Position numbers and translations under genes: made by a program
The notes under the pieces: model-generated
The model's database searches: none
Told to the model about the DNA's origin: nothing
What the model saw: the letters and a program-made list of their open reading frames with translations, nothing else
NCBI GenBank assembly: GCA_963669155.1
Contig: OZ022581.1
Location: 7,851,167 to 7,915,166 of the forward strand
Length of the DNA: 64,000 nucleotides
DNA from: Arbacia lixula
Lineage: Eukaryota > Echinodermata > Echinoidea > Arbacioida > Arbaciidae
Direction of reading: 5' to 3'
Shown here: piece after piece, positions 58,701-64,000 of the stretch
Numbering within the stretch: position 1 is the first letter of the stretch
Layout of the letters: every line of letters begins with the position of its first letter

Positions 58701-61316
58701 ATATCCACACACGGAAAAAATTGCAGTCAGAGGAAAAGGTGACACAAAAGAGGGCTAAAAACAGGAAAGCAACGGAGAGGAAAGTAATCCCTACAGTTTC
58801 ACTCAGCTAACCTATACTATACTAGGAAAGTGAATGAGCGAGCAGCTAGCTCGCTAACTGCACACACACACACACACACTGTACACACACAGATACATGT
58901 ATGCATATGCCAGCATACTTCATACTGTGCATTGTGCCGTGCATGCAGTGAATGAGAACGCACCCGGGTGTAGAATTTCGACAAGCCATATAGTCTTGAA
59001 TATTCATTAGCACAGTAGCCAATAACAGAGGCCGTCTCATGAAAACTGCCTCGTGTACAAAATGAATGGCAAAAAAAGTGGGTCAGAAAGAATGGGTCAG
59101 ATAAAGTAGGTCAGGAAATGGCGTAACCCGAATTTGAACCTAATATAATTTTCTTTCTTGTCGCTAGGATTCCATCCTCTCCTGTCTCAAGACCCCGGGG
59201 AGCCTCTTTCAGTGACAAATCAACTACACCCACAGAGAGAGAAGAGCCACAATCAGTGATGCTCCGTGCGGCAACCCTCTCATCGGGGTCCAGCTCCTCG
59301 CTGACACGCCCACGAGAGGGGCCGCGGTCCCACAGCGGGAGTGCCTCCACCAAAGGAAGTACCTCCTCCACCCTGACCCCTTCCCCATCCCCCACCCCCC
59401 TGGGGGGTAGGGGGCGGGGTGGCAGCAGCGGCAGGGGGTCCATTCACAGCGAGGGGGATGGGATAGGGCTGGGAGGAAGAGCAGGAGGTGGAAGAGAAGG
59501 GCTGACTCGGAAGACCAGTGCAGGGAGTAGCAGCATCAGTGAAGAAGGTAAACTCTAATCTCTTTAAATTGCTCATGTGCTCAATGGTTATTCAAAGGGA
59601 CACCTAGCAGCCCAAATTCTTAATATCCATCTTAGTGTCTATCTAGTAACATTTTGTTTAACTTGTTGCTCCTGCAAAAATATTTCAACTCAAATTACAA
59701 CCAACTTGGGTCTTAGTACTTGCATCACATGCCTCTTTTTATGTTCAAATACTTTATTCAAAGGTTAAGTTAATGCATGTATTAATATGCGATTGGTTGT
59801 ACTTTCTCTCAACTGATCTTGCTCAAAGTATCTATTGCAATACAGGCAGAACTACTAGATTGAGATAGTTTCTTGCAGTCAGTGCTGTCGTGGATGAATA
59901 AGCATAACTTGTTGAATTCTTAATACTTGTTATTATCCTAATGTGGCTATCAATTGGTTGAAAGGTTTTACCAGAACTACGGGGGTAGGAAAAACAGCAC
60001 TAAACGGAGGATGAGGTTTTAGAAGAAAGACCCAAGTAGACTCCAATTTGTGATATTTGATATTCTCTCCCTTGTCATCCTAATGTTTGATGATTTTGAT
60101 TTGACATTCTTCTGCAAAATTCATTGATAAATATGACATTGTTCTTTTCTGCATTGAGTTCACCTCACAAGCCATTGACTTTCTGGTGATGCCTTATATT
60201 CATTGTTCATGAAAGTTGTTTATTTTTGTTTGTTAAATGAATAAAGAATTGAATTGAATTGAATTGAATCTATTGAATCTATTTCTCTGGTTGTTATTGT
60301 CGTGCTTTATCCAGATGAGCTGTCACACTTGCTGAGGAAGCTGTCTTTAGAGAAGTATGCACCCATCTTTGAGGAACAAGAGGTTCGTATTCAACTGTAT
60401 CTTGAGCCCACTCCTGTACTATTTCTGCCAACTTTTCAAGTTTTTGAGGAATGGTGTTTCTTTTTGGGGGGTCGTCTCACCTCATCTTTTGATCACTTCA
60501 TCCCTTTTCCCATTACATACAATGACAAAAGTGTACAAAATACATAAGTTTTGCAAAGGTTGCTTATTAAACTTATTTTGAATTTCTAGCTTGGGGGGTA
60601 GCAGCTATGCTGTAGTAGATCACATAAGCGGAATGGTAAACCTCCTGAACTTGATTTTTAGCGGTGTGCTGTCATATAGCAGTTGCATAATTTTCACCAG
60701 TTTTGCAAATGCAGTAATGACACCCCCAACTACACGTAGTCAGTTGCATGTGGTTTATTTGTGCTAATCGAATTGCACATGCCTGCATATTACCTCTGCA
60801 TTATGAATTATATAAGCCTTCCCTTTAAGGGTAAGACATCGCTGTACACTATGGAATTCACAGGGAATTTATCCATTTATGCAATATAGTCTGTCCAGTC
60901 TGAATTTACCAAAATATCTGTACATGTAACATATGGTATTTTCAGGATTCATGTCTGAAAGACAAATTCATTATAGAACACAATAAATCTACATGAATAT
61001 CAGGACAGTGTTCTGGAGGCAAGCATGTGACTTTATATAAGAGGACATAATTTCAGGAGCCCCTTCACACCTGATGAATGACCAGGAGATGTCTAATGTT
61101 CTTTTCTGCCTGTTCTGCTAGGTGGACATGGAGGCGTTTCTAGCCCTGAATGACTCCGACCTGAAGGAGATGGGGATCCAGCACAAGGAGCCCAGGAGCC
61201 AGATCCTTACAGCCATCACACAGATCAACACCGGCAAGGGGGCAGGGCCTGATGGGGGAGGGGCTGACCACCGGGATTACTCCCCCTCCATGGCTAGGTT
61301 GGCCTTCCAGAGATGA
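43022..61316 (+). CDS. ANKS6: ANKS6: ankyrin-repeat and SAM-domain ciliary protein, complete, 13 exons
   Basis: ANKS6 works in the inversin compartment of primary cilia with INVS, NPHP3, NEK8 and ANKS3; vertebrate loss causes nephronophthisis and polycystic kidney. Exons: 43022-43760, 44500-44544, 45118-45322, 46580-46683, 47614-47798, 49270-49543, 50271-50299, 50847-50972, 52257-52629, 52823-52910, 59168-59547, 60315-60382, 61122-61316 (TGA). Every junction is GT..AG and keeps frame, giving 936 residues (human protein about 870). Ankyrin repeats fill residues ~10-240 and ~255-365; a [14 protein letters not shown] block follows at ~428-441, [15 protein letters not shown] at ~540, a Ser/Thr/Gly-rich linker, and a C-terminal SAM domain at ~850-915 ([21 protein letters not shown]). 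These blocks match vertebrate ANKS6 in order. The start is the first ATG after an in-frame TAG. Confidence 0.95.
44500..44544 (+). CDS. ANKS6: ANKS6 exon 2: 45-nt linker exon
   Basis: Acceptor TTTTTGTAG, donor CAAG|GTGAGA. It reads [14 protein letters not shown] and joins to [14 protein letters not shown] in exon 3, forming the start of the second ankyrin block as in vertebrate ANKS6. Confidence 0.88.
45118..45322 (+). CDS. ANKS6: ANKS6 exon 3: second ankyrin block
   Basis: Acceptor CCATACAG, donor CACAG|GTAAGT. Encodes [20 protein letters not shown] and [12 protein letters not shown], near-identical in pattern to vertebrate ANKS6. Confidence 0.92.
45481..45640. repeat. MITE family D, copy 1 (intron 3)
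   Basis: A ~160-bp palindromic repeat with ends GGCCCTGTTGCA and the inverse GGACCCCGTTGCA, inner ACTTATCATTGATGGTAAC and GGTAACTCTGCCATC. Other copies at 47812-47963 and 50541-50702. Confidence 0.75.
45861..46356. repeat. MITE family C (intron 3), AGGGGAAGTTCA ends
   Basis: Inverted arms begin AGGGGAAGTTCACCCTGAAA and the inverse AGGGGAAGTTCAACCTGAAA, with AATTATTTTGGTTTCAAT in both. The left flank is TTAG rather than a clean TTAA. Structure resembles the TTAA/AGGG MITEs. Confidence 0.75.
46580..46683 (+). CDS. ANKS6: ANKS6 exon 4: last ankyrin repeat
   Basis: Acceptor GTATCTCAG, donor CTCTG|GTAAGT. Encodes [19 protein letters not shown] and [14 protein letters not shown]. Confidence 0.9.
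46711..46919. repeat. TA-flanked MITE (intron 4)
   Basis: Ends CTGTATATGCCCTATATTT and the inverse CTGTATACGCCATATATTT with TA on both sides (46709-46710, 46920-46921): a Tc1/mariner-like MITE of 209 bp. Confidence 0.72.
47458..47575. repeat. Short palindromic MITE (intron 4)
   Basis: Ends GGCCCTGTCGTATAAAGA and the inverse GGCCCAGTCTTATAAAGA around CGATCGATTAAG; about 118 bp. It ends 38 bases before exon 5. Confidence 0.65.
47614..47798 (+). CDS. ANKS6: ANKS6 exon 5
   Basis: Acceptor GATTGCAG, donor CTCAAG|GTATGA. Encodes [17 protein letters not shown] and a polar linker, ending at a codon boundary just before the WWSRMSNRF block. Confidence 0.88.
47812..47963. repeat. MITE family D, copy 2 (intron 5)
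   Basis: Same palindromic layout as the copy at 45481. It starts 13 bases after the end of exon 5. Confidence 0.72.
48726..49199. repeat. MITE with AGGTTGCGTTCATG ends (intron 5)
   Basis: Both ends read AGGTTGCGTTCATG (right end reversed, one mismatch) with inner CATGATTCAAAACGCAAACA-type inverted blocks; 474 bp. Resembles non-autonomous hAT ends, but no 8-bp duplication was recognised. Confidence 0.65.
49270..49543 (+). CDS. ANKS6: ANKS6 exon 6: conserved WWSRMSNRF block
   Basis: Acceptor TATTTGAAG, donor [31 protein letters not shown] is the most recognisable non-domain motif of ANKS6 (vertebrate form WWNRMSNRFRKLKL); a Lys/Gly-rich tail follows. Confidence 0.92.
50035..50141 (+). repeat. 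3' fragment of the ATGCCTCCGCC Helentron-like element (intron 6)
   Basis: TTTCTGAGCACAGCAAAG and GGAGGCATATTTATCGACTG followed by CGTGGCATTCC match the right end of the copy at 53798-55246; its hairpin is decayed. Confidence 0.65.
50271..50299 (+). CDS. ANKS6: ANKS6 exon 7: 29-nt micro-exon
   Basis: Acceptor TATGTTTCAG, donor ACTCTG|GTAAGT. It supplies APVDVVQTL and corrects the phase between exons 6 and 8. Without it exons 6 and 8 would not join in frame, which supports it despite its size. Confidence 0.78.
50541..50702. repeat. MITE family D, copy 3 (intron 7)
   Basis: GGGGCATGTTGCATA at the left, TGCAACATGGCCCTG at the right, with TAATGGTAACTACCATGG inside; the most diverged of the three copies. 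Confidence 0.6.
50847..50972 (+). CDS. ANKS6: ANKS6 exon 8: [13 protein letters not shown] block
   Basis: Acceptor TTGTTGCCAG, donor GCTCAG|GTAAGT. Matches the vertebrate [18 protein letters not shown] segment. A MITE begins 14 bases after the exon end. Confidence 0.9.
50987..51349. mobile_element. MITE family B, TTAA target duplication (intron 8)
   Basis: Ends AGGGAATATACTGTACT and inverse AGGGAATCTATTGTACT, flanked by TTAA (50983-50986, 51350-51353). Inverted arms of ~160 bp (GATCGTGAGCAATCT, GGTCTTA, TTTGCCCTCAAATG, CCACATTTGGAGTAAT). It lies directly after the exon 8 donor. Confidence 0.82.
52257..52629 (+). CDS. ANKS6: ANKS6 exon 9: Thr/Ser/His-rich linker
   Basis: Acceptor CATTTGCAG; the donor chosen is GAGGG|GTGAGG, which gives the right phase for exon 10. 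A less likely donor lies at CAATG|GTCAGA (52618). The product is low-complexity Thr, Ser and His runs. Confidence 0.82.
52823..52910 (+). CDS. ANKS6: ANKS6 exon 10
   Basis: Acceptor TTTCCCCACAG, donor GCTCA|GTAAGA. Encodes [18 protein letters not shown] and [11 protein letters not shown] 6.3-kb intron filled with transposons follows. Confidence 0.82.
53073..53631 (+). mobile_element. MITE family A, complete copy with TTAA (intron 10)
   Basis: Begins GGGTTACTAAATTAGAAA and ends with its inverse; TTAA at 53069-53072 and 53632-53635. Same family as 14760-15289, with the core in the opposite orientation. Confidence 0.82.
53798..55246 (+). mobile_element. Helentron/pearl-like element, complete (nested in intron 10 element)
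   Basis: Begins with the hairpin ATGCCTCCGCCACGAAGTGG (then CCGGAGGCAT), followed by (GTCC)n at 53845-53866 and about seven ~163-bp tandem units to ~55100. Near the right end is GGCGGAGGCAT, the inverse of the 5' tip but subterminal, then a GACTGCGTGGCAGTC hairpin and GAATTGCTCTAG as terminus, followed by T. Comparison of the two arms of the host element shows the insertion lies in a T run. A 5' tip inverted against a subterminal site plus a 3' hairpin is the HINE/Helentron layout. Confidence 0.75.
53981..55060 (+). repeat. Tandem ~163-bp units rich in AGGTCA direct repeats (copy 1)
   Basis: Each unit runs AATCCAAATCCAATG, ATTAAACATGGTAC, GATCACTACTTGGGG, GACTGGTGACA, AAATTCCTGAAAGG, TCAGAGGTCAAAGGTCAATG. 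Three AGGTCA half-sites one base apart occur at 53981-54000, 54141-54160 and 54474-54493; later units are more diverged. Confidence 0.88.
55321..55425. repeat. GC-rich 52-bp tandem duplication
   Basis: CGAACATTCGCGCCGGCGCG..GGCGCAATTTTTT occurs twice in a row and is nearly identical, in otherwise AT-rich intron DNA. The CGCGCCGGCGCG core is palindromic. Confidence 0.85.
55430..56844. other. Interior of the intron 10 TIR element
   Basis: No coding frame. A short inverted pair TTTTGCAAAATGTAAACAT / GTCTACATTTTGCAAAGGA lies at about 56423-56532. An AG-rich stretch precedes the second Helentron-like element. Confidence 0.45.
56845..58091 (+). mobile_element. Helentron/pearl-like element, second copy, 3'-truncated
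   Basis: Same 5' hairpin, GTCC/GTAC microsatellite (56888-56943) and ~163-bp tandem units as the copy at 53798. It stops after CCACCAAACATACACATTTT without the subterminal GGCGGAGGCAT, 3' hairpin or CTAG end. AGGTCA repeats at 57058-57070 and 57210-57229. Confidence 0.75.
58092..59167. other. Right part of intron 10
   Basis: Non-coding interior and right arm of the TIR element, with a (CA)n tract at 58860-58879. The ANKS6 exon 11 acceptor follows 29 bases after the target duplication. Confidence 0.45.
59168..59547 (+). CDS. ANKS6: ANKS6 exon 11: Ser/Gly-rich linker
   Basis: Acceptor TTGTCGCTAG, donor GAAGAAG|GTAAAC. Encodes a [10 protein letters not shown] start, then Ser/Thr/Gly repeats with TLTPSPSPT, as in the vertebrate linker before SAM. 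GC-rich compared with its surroundings. Confidence 0.85.
60215..60272. repeat. (GAATT)n tail, possible retroposon 3' end (intron 11)
   Basis: TTAAATGAATAAAG is followed by about five GAATT units, the style of a LINE/SINE 3' tail; the upstream body was not recognised. Confidence 0.5.
60315..60382 (+). CDS. ANKS6: ANKS6 exon 12: first half of SAM domain
   Basis: Acceptor CTTTATCCAG, donor CAAGAG|GTTCGT (weak consensus). [20 protein letters not shown] aligns with the vertebrate [20 protein letters not shown]. Confidence 0.92.
61122..61316 (+). CDS. ANKS6: ANKS6 exon 13: second half of SAM domain and C terminus
   Basis: Acceptor TTCTGCTAG. Encodes [33 protein letters not shown] and a short tail ending LAFQR, then TGA. 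The vertebrate tail after GKG is longer and different. Confidence 0.93.
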   Translation: MDMEAFLALNDSDLKEMGIQHKEPRSQILTAITQINTGKGAGPDGGGADHRDYSPSMARLAFQR

Positions 61317-61317
61317 G

Positions 61318-61440
61318 CACACAGATCAATATCGGTAGAGGTTGGGGTGGGGGGGAGGAGGAAGGGGGATGATGGGGGAGGGGGTTACCACTGGGATTAC
61401 TCCCCCTCAATGGCTAGGATGGCCTTCCAGAGACAAGCAT
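61318..61440 (+). repeat. Imperfect tandem duplication of the ANKS6 terminal exon end
   Basis: CACACAGATCAA..CGG, a G-rich stretch, GATTACTCCCCCTC.ATGGC and TGGCCTTCCAGAGA of exon 13 (61217-61316) recur here with ~19 extra G-rich bases. In the second copy the stop context AGATGAGC reads AGACAAGC. It lies in the 3' UTR and is not translated in the model. Confidence 0.8.
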
Positions 61441-63857
61441 AAAACTTGAGCCCAGAGCGATTATCTCTGGCAATAGCACAATGCGCTCCCCAAATAACAA
61501 AAAAAAAAAATGACACATTATTGCACATTATTATGTTTCAGGGAGTTTGTTTTGTGATATCAGGCTTGAAAGTAGTAGTATCTGGATGCCACATAGCAAG
61601 GCTGAATATGAGTTACACTTAAATCGATGAGGCTGATACATACCATAACCTTGATAAAGTATGGATATACTGTGGACTTGTATTTTCAAGTCAGTTTCCA
61701 CAAAAACCTTTCAATAATCCTGTCTTTTACAATTTTTAAAAATAAAAAACAATGTTTTTTGTCAGGATAGGAAGGAATTAAGTTATGTGGCTTCATGTTC
61801 TAATATTGGACTAGTTCAATAGCAAGAACCTTGTTTGATGTATTTTAAACACGACACTTTCACTGAACTTCTTGTTCTCAAATCTAGTGATATCTCAGTT
61901 CATTGATTATGTAAAGTATTACACAGTGGGCATGATACATCGTGCTCAAATTCATAAGAAAGTTATTTTTTTTAGTGACAAATATTGTATTATTCCAACT
62001 GTACTTGTATAATTTCTTCTTAAAGGTAGGAGTTGGCAATCAAATAAAGACAACCTCTGTTTTATCACAGAGATAAAGATTATGATTAAGTTTAATAGCT
62101 CTATAACTCAGCCCTTTCAGCCCTTTCAGCGCTAGATGAATGGCTGTTCTACAAAATGTGTTAATATCACTGGCACCTAAAAAGTCAATCGTTCATACTG
62201 GCATTGCAGTAAAACAAATATGGCATTTGCAAAGCTGTTTGGGGATATTAATCAATGAGTGTATTATTGTGCACATTAATTTATGATTAAATGATGTTAA
62301 TGCTTAGGAGTGGTTTTCATGATTAGGATAACAATCGATTAAGTTATTATTGGACACTTATAAGCAATATGACCATGGTCAGGCCATTGAATATTTACCC
62401 ACCAACAGCAAATGTTTGTTTAACGAGTTGAATATCATGTTTTCATATTTATATTATTGAACGATTGATTACCAGTTTTTTTTTTAAAGCAGAATACAGA
62501 GTATGACTGTAACTATTGAACCCAAGAGAACTATTCTAAATCACACCATCAGGCAATGAATTAATTGATATTCAGTGTTTTATAGATGTATCCAATCAGT
62601 ATTCAGAAATCACAGTGCTAATGATTTTGTTGTAACTATGCACTCTGTTATTGTACATTTGCAGTATTTCTATTTTCTTGGTGTAGATTAACAGTGCTTC
62701 CATATTTTACCTCAAGAAATTGAAGAATTCATGGAAAGAGAAGATGAGACTTGAGATAGGGAGATCAGTCACTTATTGTATCCCCTGAACAGAGTTCAGA
62801 GGATAATATGGATTTGATATCGTTGCGCCGCCGAGCCGCGTCCACCGCCTGAGAGATTTTCTTGTGAGCGCTCTACTGGCTGCAGGTCCTTTCACATCAT
62901 CTTCAAATTGGTGAAGCGAAGATGCCTATTTTTTTTTGGTGGTGGCGCCCTCGCTTGGTCTGTCTTTGTACACAAAAAGGTACTTTTTTCAGGGTCTGCT
63001 TGTGTGCACGATACTGGCCAATTTTCTCAACATATTTTTTTTTTCAAATTTGGTGTGTAAGTGTATCATAACCTATAATCAAACCTATAACTTCTGATGA
63101 TGCTGCCCCCAATCTTTCACTATTTATAGGGTCAAAGGTCAACCTGATATAGGTCTTAATTTGCAAAATCGTTTTTTTTTTCAATTACTTAGTTGTTACC
63201 CAAAGGATTTTATTCAAACTTGTTGTATAGGTGTATGGGTGGTCATTCTACATGAAGGCCACATAAGTATTCGGTGATGGCGCCCTCCGACTTGGGTGCT
63301 GATGTCACATTACTTGTATATGATCTATCGGCCACATAGTTTTCAATGGCAGCGCCCTCATTGTTCCAACTTTTATAGGATGCCATGTCACATTTCTGTT
63401 TTTTTTTCTAGTTTGTCATAACAGTTGGCACACAGAAGCAATATTAGAAGGTAAAGCGAAGATGCCTATCATTTGTGGTGGGGGTAATTCGCCATGATGG
63501 ATGATGTGGTGGGTTCGGGGGATACATGTGCTCGGCCGCGCAACTCGCCAAGCATTTCTAGCTTGTATTATGGATCAAGAGGTCATGATCATCATTGAAA
63601 TAAGAAAGGTTTTATACTTTTTAGTACAGTATATGTTGTATTTGTTGAATTGTTGACAGTTCTTCCTTCTTGAAAGAATCAGTACTAGACTTTCATATAC
63701 CTATTTATATGCTCTAGAGAAATCGTTTTAAAACTTTAAAATCAAATACAGAACTTATAAAAACAGATAGTGGTGAAGTTTTTGTTTGAATTGATGGTCT
63801 TGAGTTGGTCTTAAGAAGAAATGCTTTGACGTGAGAAGTGGAAGAGTGGAGACTTAC
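61441..63857. other. ANKS6 3' UTR and downstream region
   Basis: AATAAA occurs at 61741 and 62043, either of which could end the transcript. From about 62820 the DNA becomes repeat-like: AAGCGAAGATGCCTAT at 62915 and again near 63454, several GGCGCCCTC segments, and GGGTCAAAGGTCA (a DR1-type pair) at 63129-63141. This looks like another tandem-core element but its ends were not defined. No gene is supported. Confidence 0.45.
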
Positions 63858-64000
63858 AACAAGGCATTAGCAATATTGTGTCTCGCCCACTTGCGAAAAT
63901 AACCAGAAATATCGCGATCTCCGTTGCTACGCAAAAGAATTGTATCCCTGACCTCAAATGACCTTTGACCTTATCCTGTGACCTCCAACGGTACCATAAC
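63858..64000 (-). mobile_element. Inverted partial copy of the pearl-like element at 35597
   Basis: Reverse complement of the right end of that element: AACAAGGCATTAGCAATATT, GTGTCTCGCCCAC, GATCTCCGTTGCTACGC, then TGACCTCAAATGACCTTTGA of the tandem unit. The ~360-bp unique segment of the first copy (36347-36712) is missing here. The element runs off the window. Confidence 0.88.

Larger units (their letters stand above)
53739..59129. mobile_element. TIR element with 9-bp target duplication (Mutator/Merlin-like), filling intron 10
   Basis: GAATTTGAA is repeated at 53730-53738 and 59130-59138. The ends are GGGTTACGACATTTCCTG and, reversed, GGGTTACGCCATTTCCTG, continuing through CCTACTTTATCTGACCCA. 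After the insertion at 53798-55246 the left arm resumes with TTTGCCATTCA and CTACTGTGCTAATGAATATT, matching the right arm at 58975-59129, so the arms are ~150 bp. Two Helentron-like insertions account for ~2.7 kb; the remaining ~2.7 kb has no recognised transposase. Confidence 0.75.

Overview
The window is animal (metazoan) nuclear DNA. It has intron-split genes with canonical GT/AG splice sites, long introns, abundant microsatellites and very many small inverted-repeat DNA transposons. The retroelement whose integrase precedes a Ty3/gypsy-type reverse transcriptase (Gmr1-like order, known from deuterostomes) and the GTCC-microsatellite/tandem-repeat elements (pearl-like, known from bivalves and sea urchins) point to a marine invertebrate, most likely an echinoderm. 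That assignment is inference; nothing here fixes the species.

Two host genes are supported, both on the + strand. At the left edge (57-3433) are the last five exons of a Golgi-type carbohydrate sulfotransferase resembling CHST15; its 5' part lies outside the window. From 43022 to 61316 there is a complete 13-exon gene for ANKS6, the ciliary ankyrin-repeat/SAM protein. All 12 introns keep the reading frame and give a predicted 936-residue protein. The two genes have no evident functional link.

The ~40 kb between them, and the ANKS6 introns, are a layered record of transposon insertions. 4.6-9.6 kb: a foldback element, then a decayed non-LTR retrotransposon (minus strand) split by a hAT-like element with an exact 8-bp target duplication. 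10-16.4 kb: several MITE families (TTAA-flanked, CCCATATGGG-rich, interleaved foldbacks) and a tRNA-like insert. 19-23.5 kb: an (ATT)n tract, an almost perfect palindrome, a hAT-like candidate and inverted blocks of TTAGGG-type repeats. 24-32.3 kb: a defective Gmr1-like LTR retrotransposon (minus strand) with a pogo-like TA-flanked element inside its integrase. 32.3-35.6 kb: low-complexity DNA only. 35.6-36.8 kb: a pearl/Helentron-like element with four 157-bp repeats, of which an inverted partial copy closes the window. 37.2-40.7 kb: an old degenerate ~50-bp satellite carrying a piggyBac-like insertion. 41.4-42.1 kb: a large foldback.

The ANKS6 introns hold at least ten recognisable MITEs. 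Intron 10 holds a ~5.4 kb TIR element with a 9-bp target duplication, itself interrupted by two pearl/Helentron-like elements. A recurrent theme is direct-repeat AGGTCA motifs (the nuclear-receptor DR1 arrangement) inside the tandem repeats of two different elements. Exon limits, frames and element ends were read by eye from the sequence; no similarity search was run.
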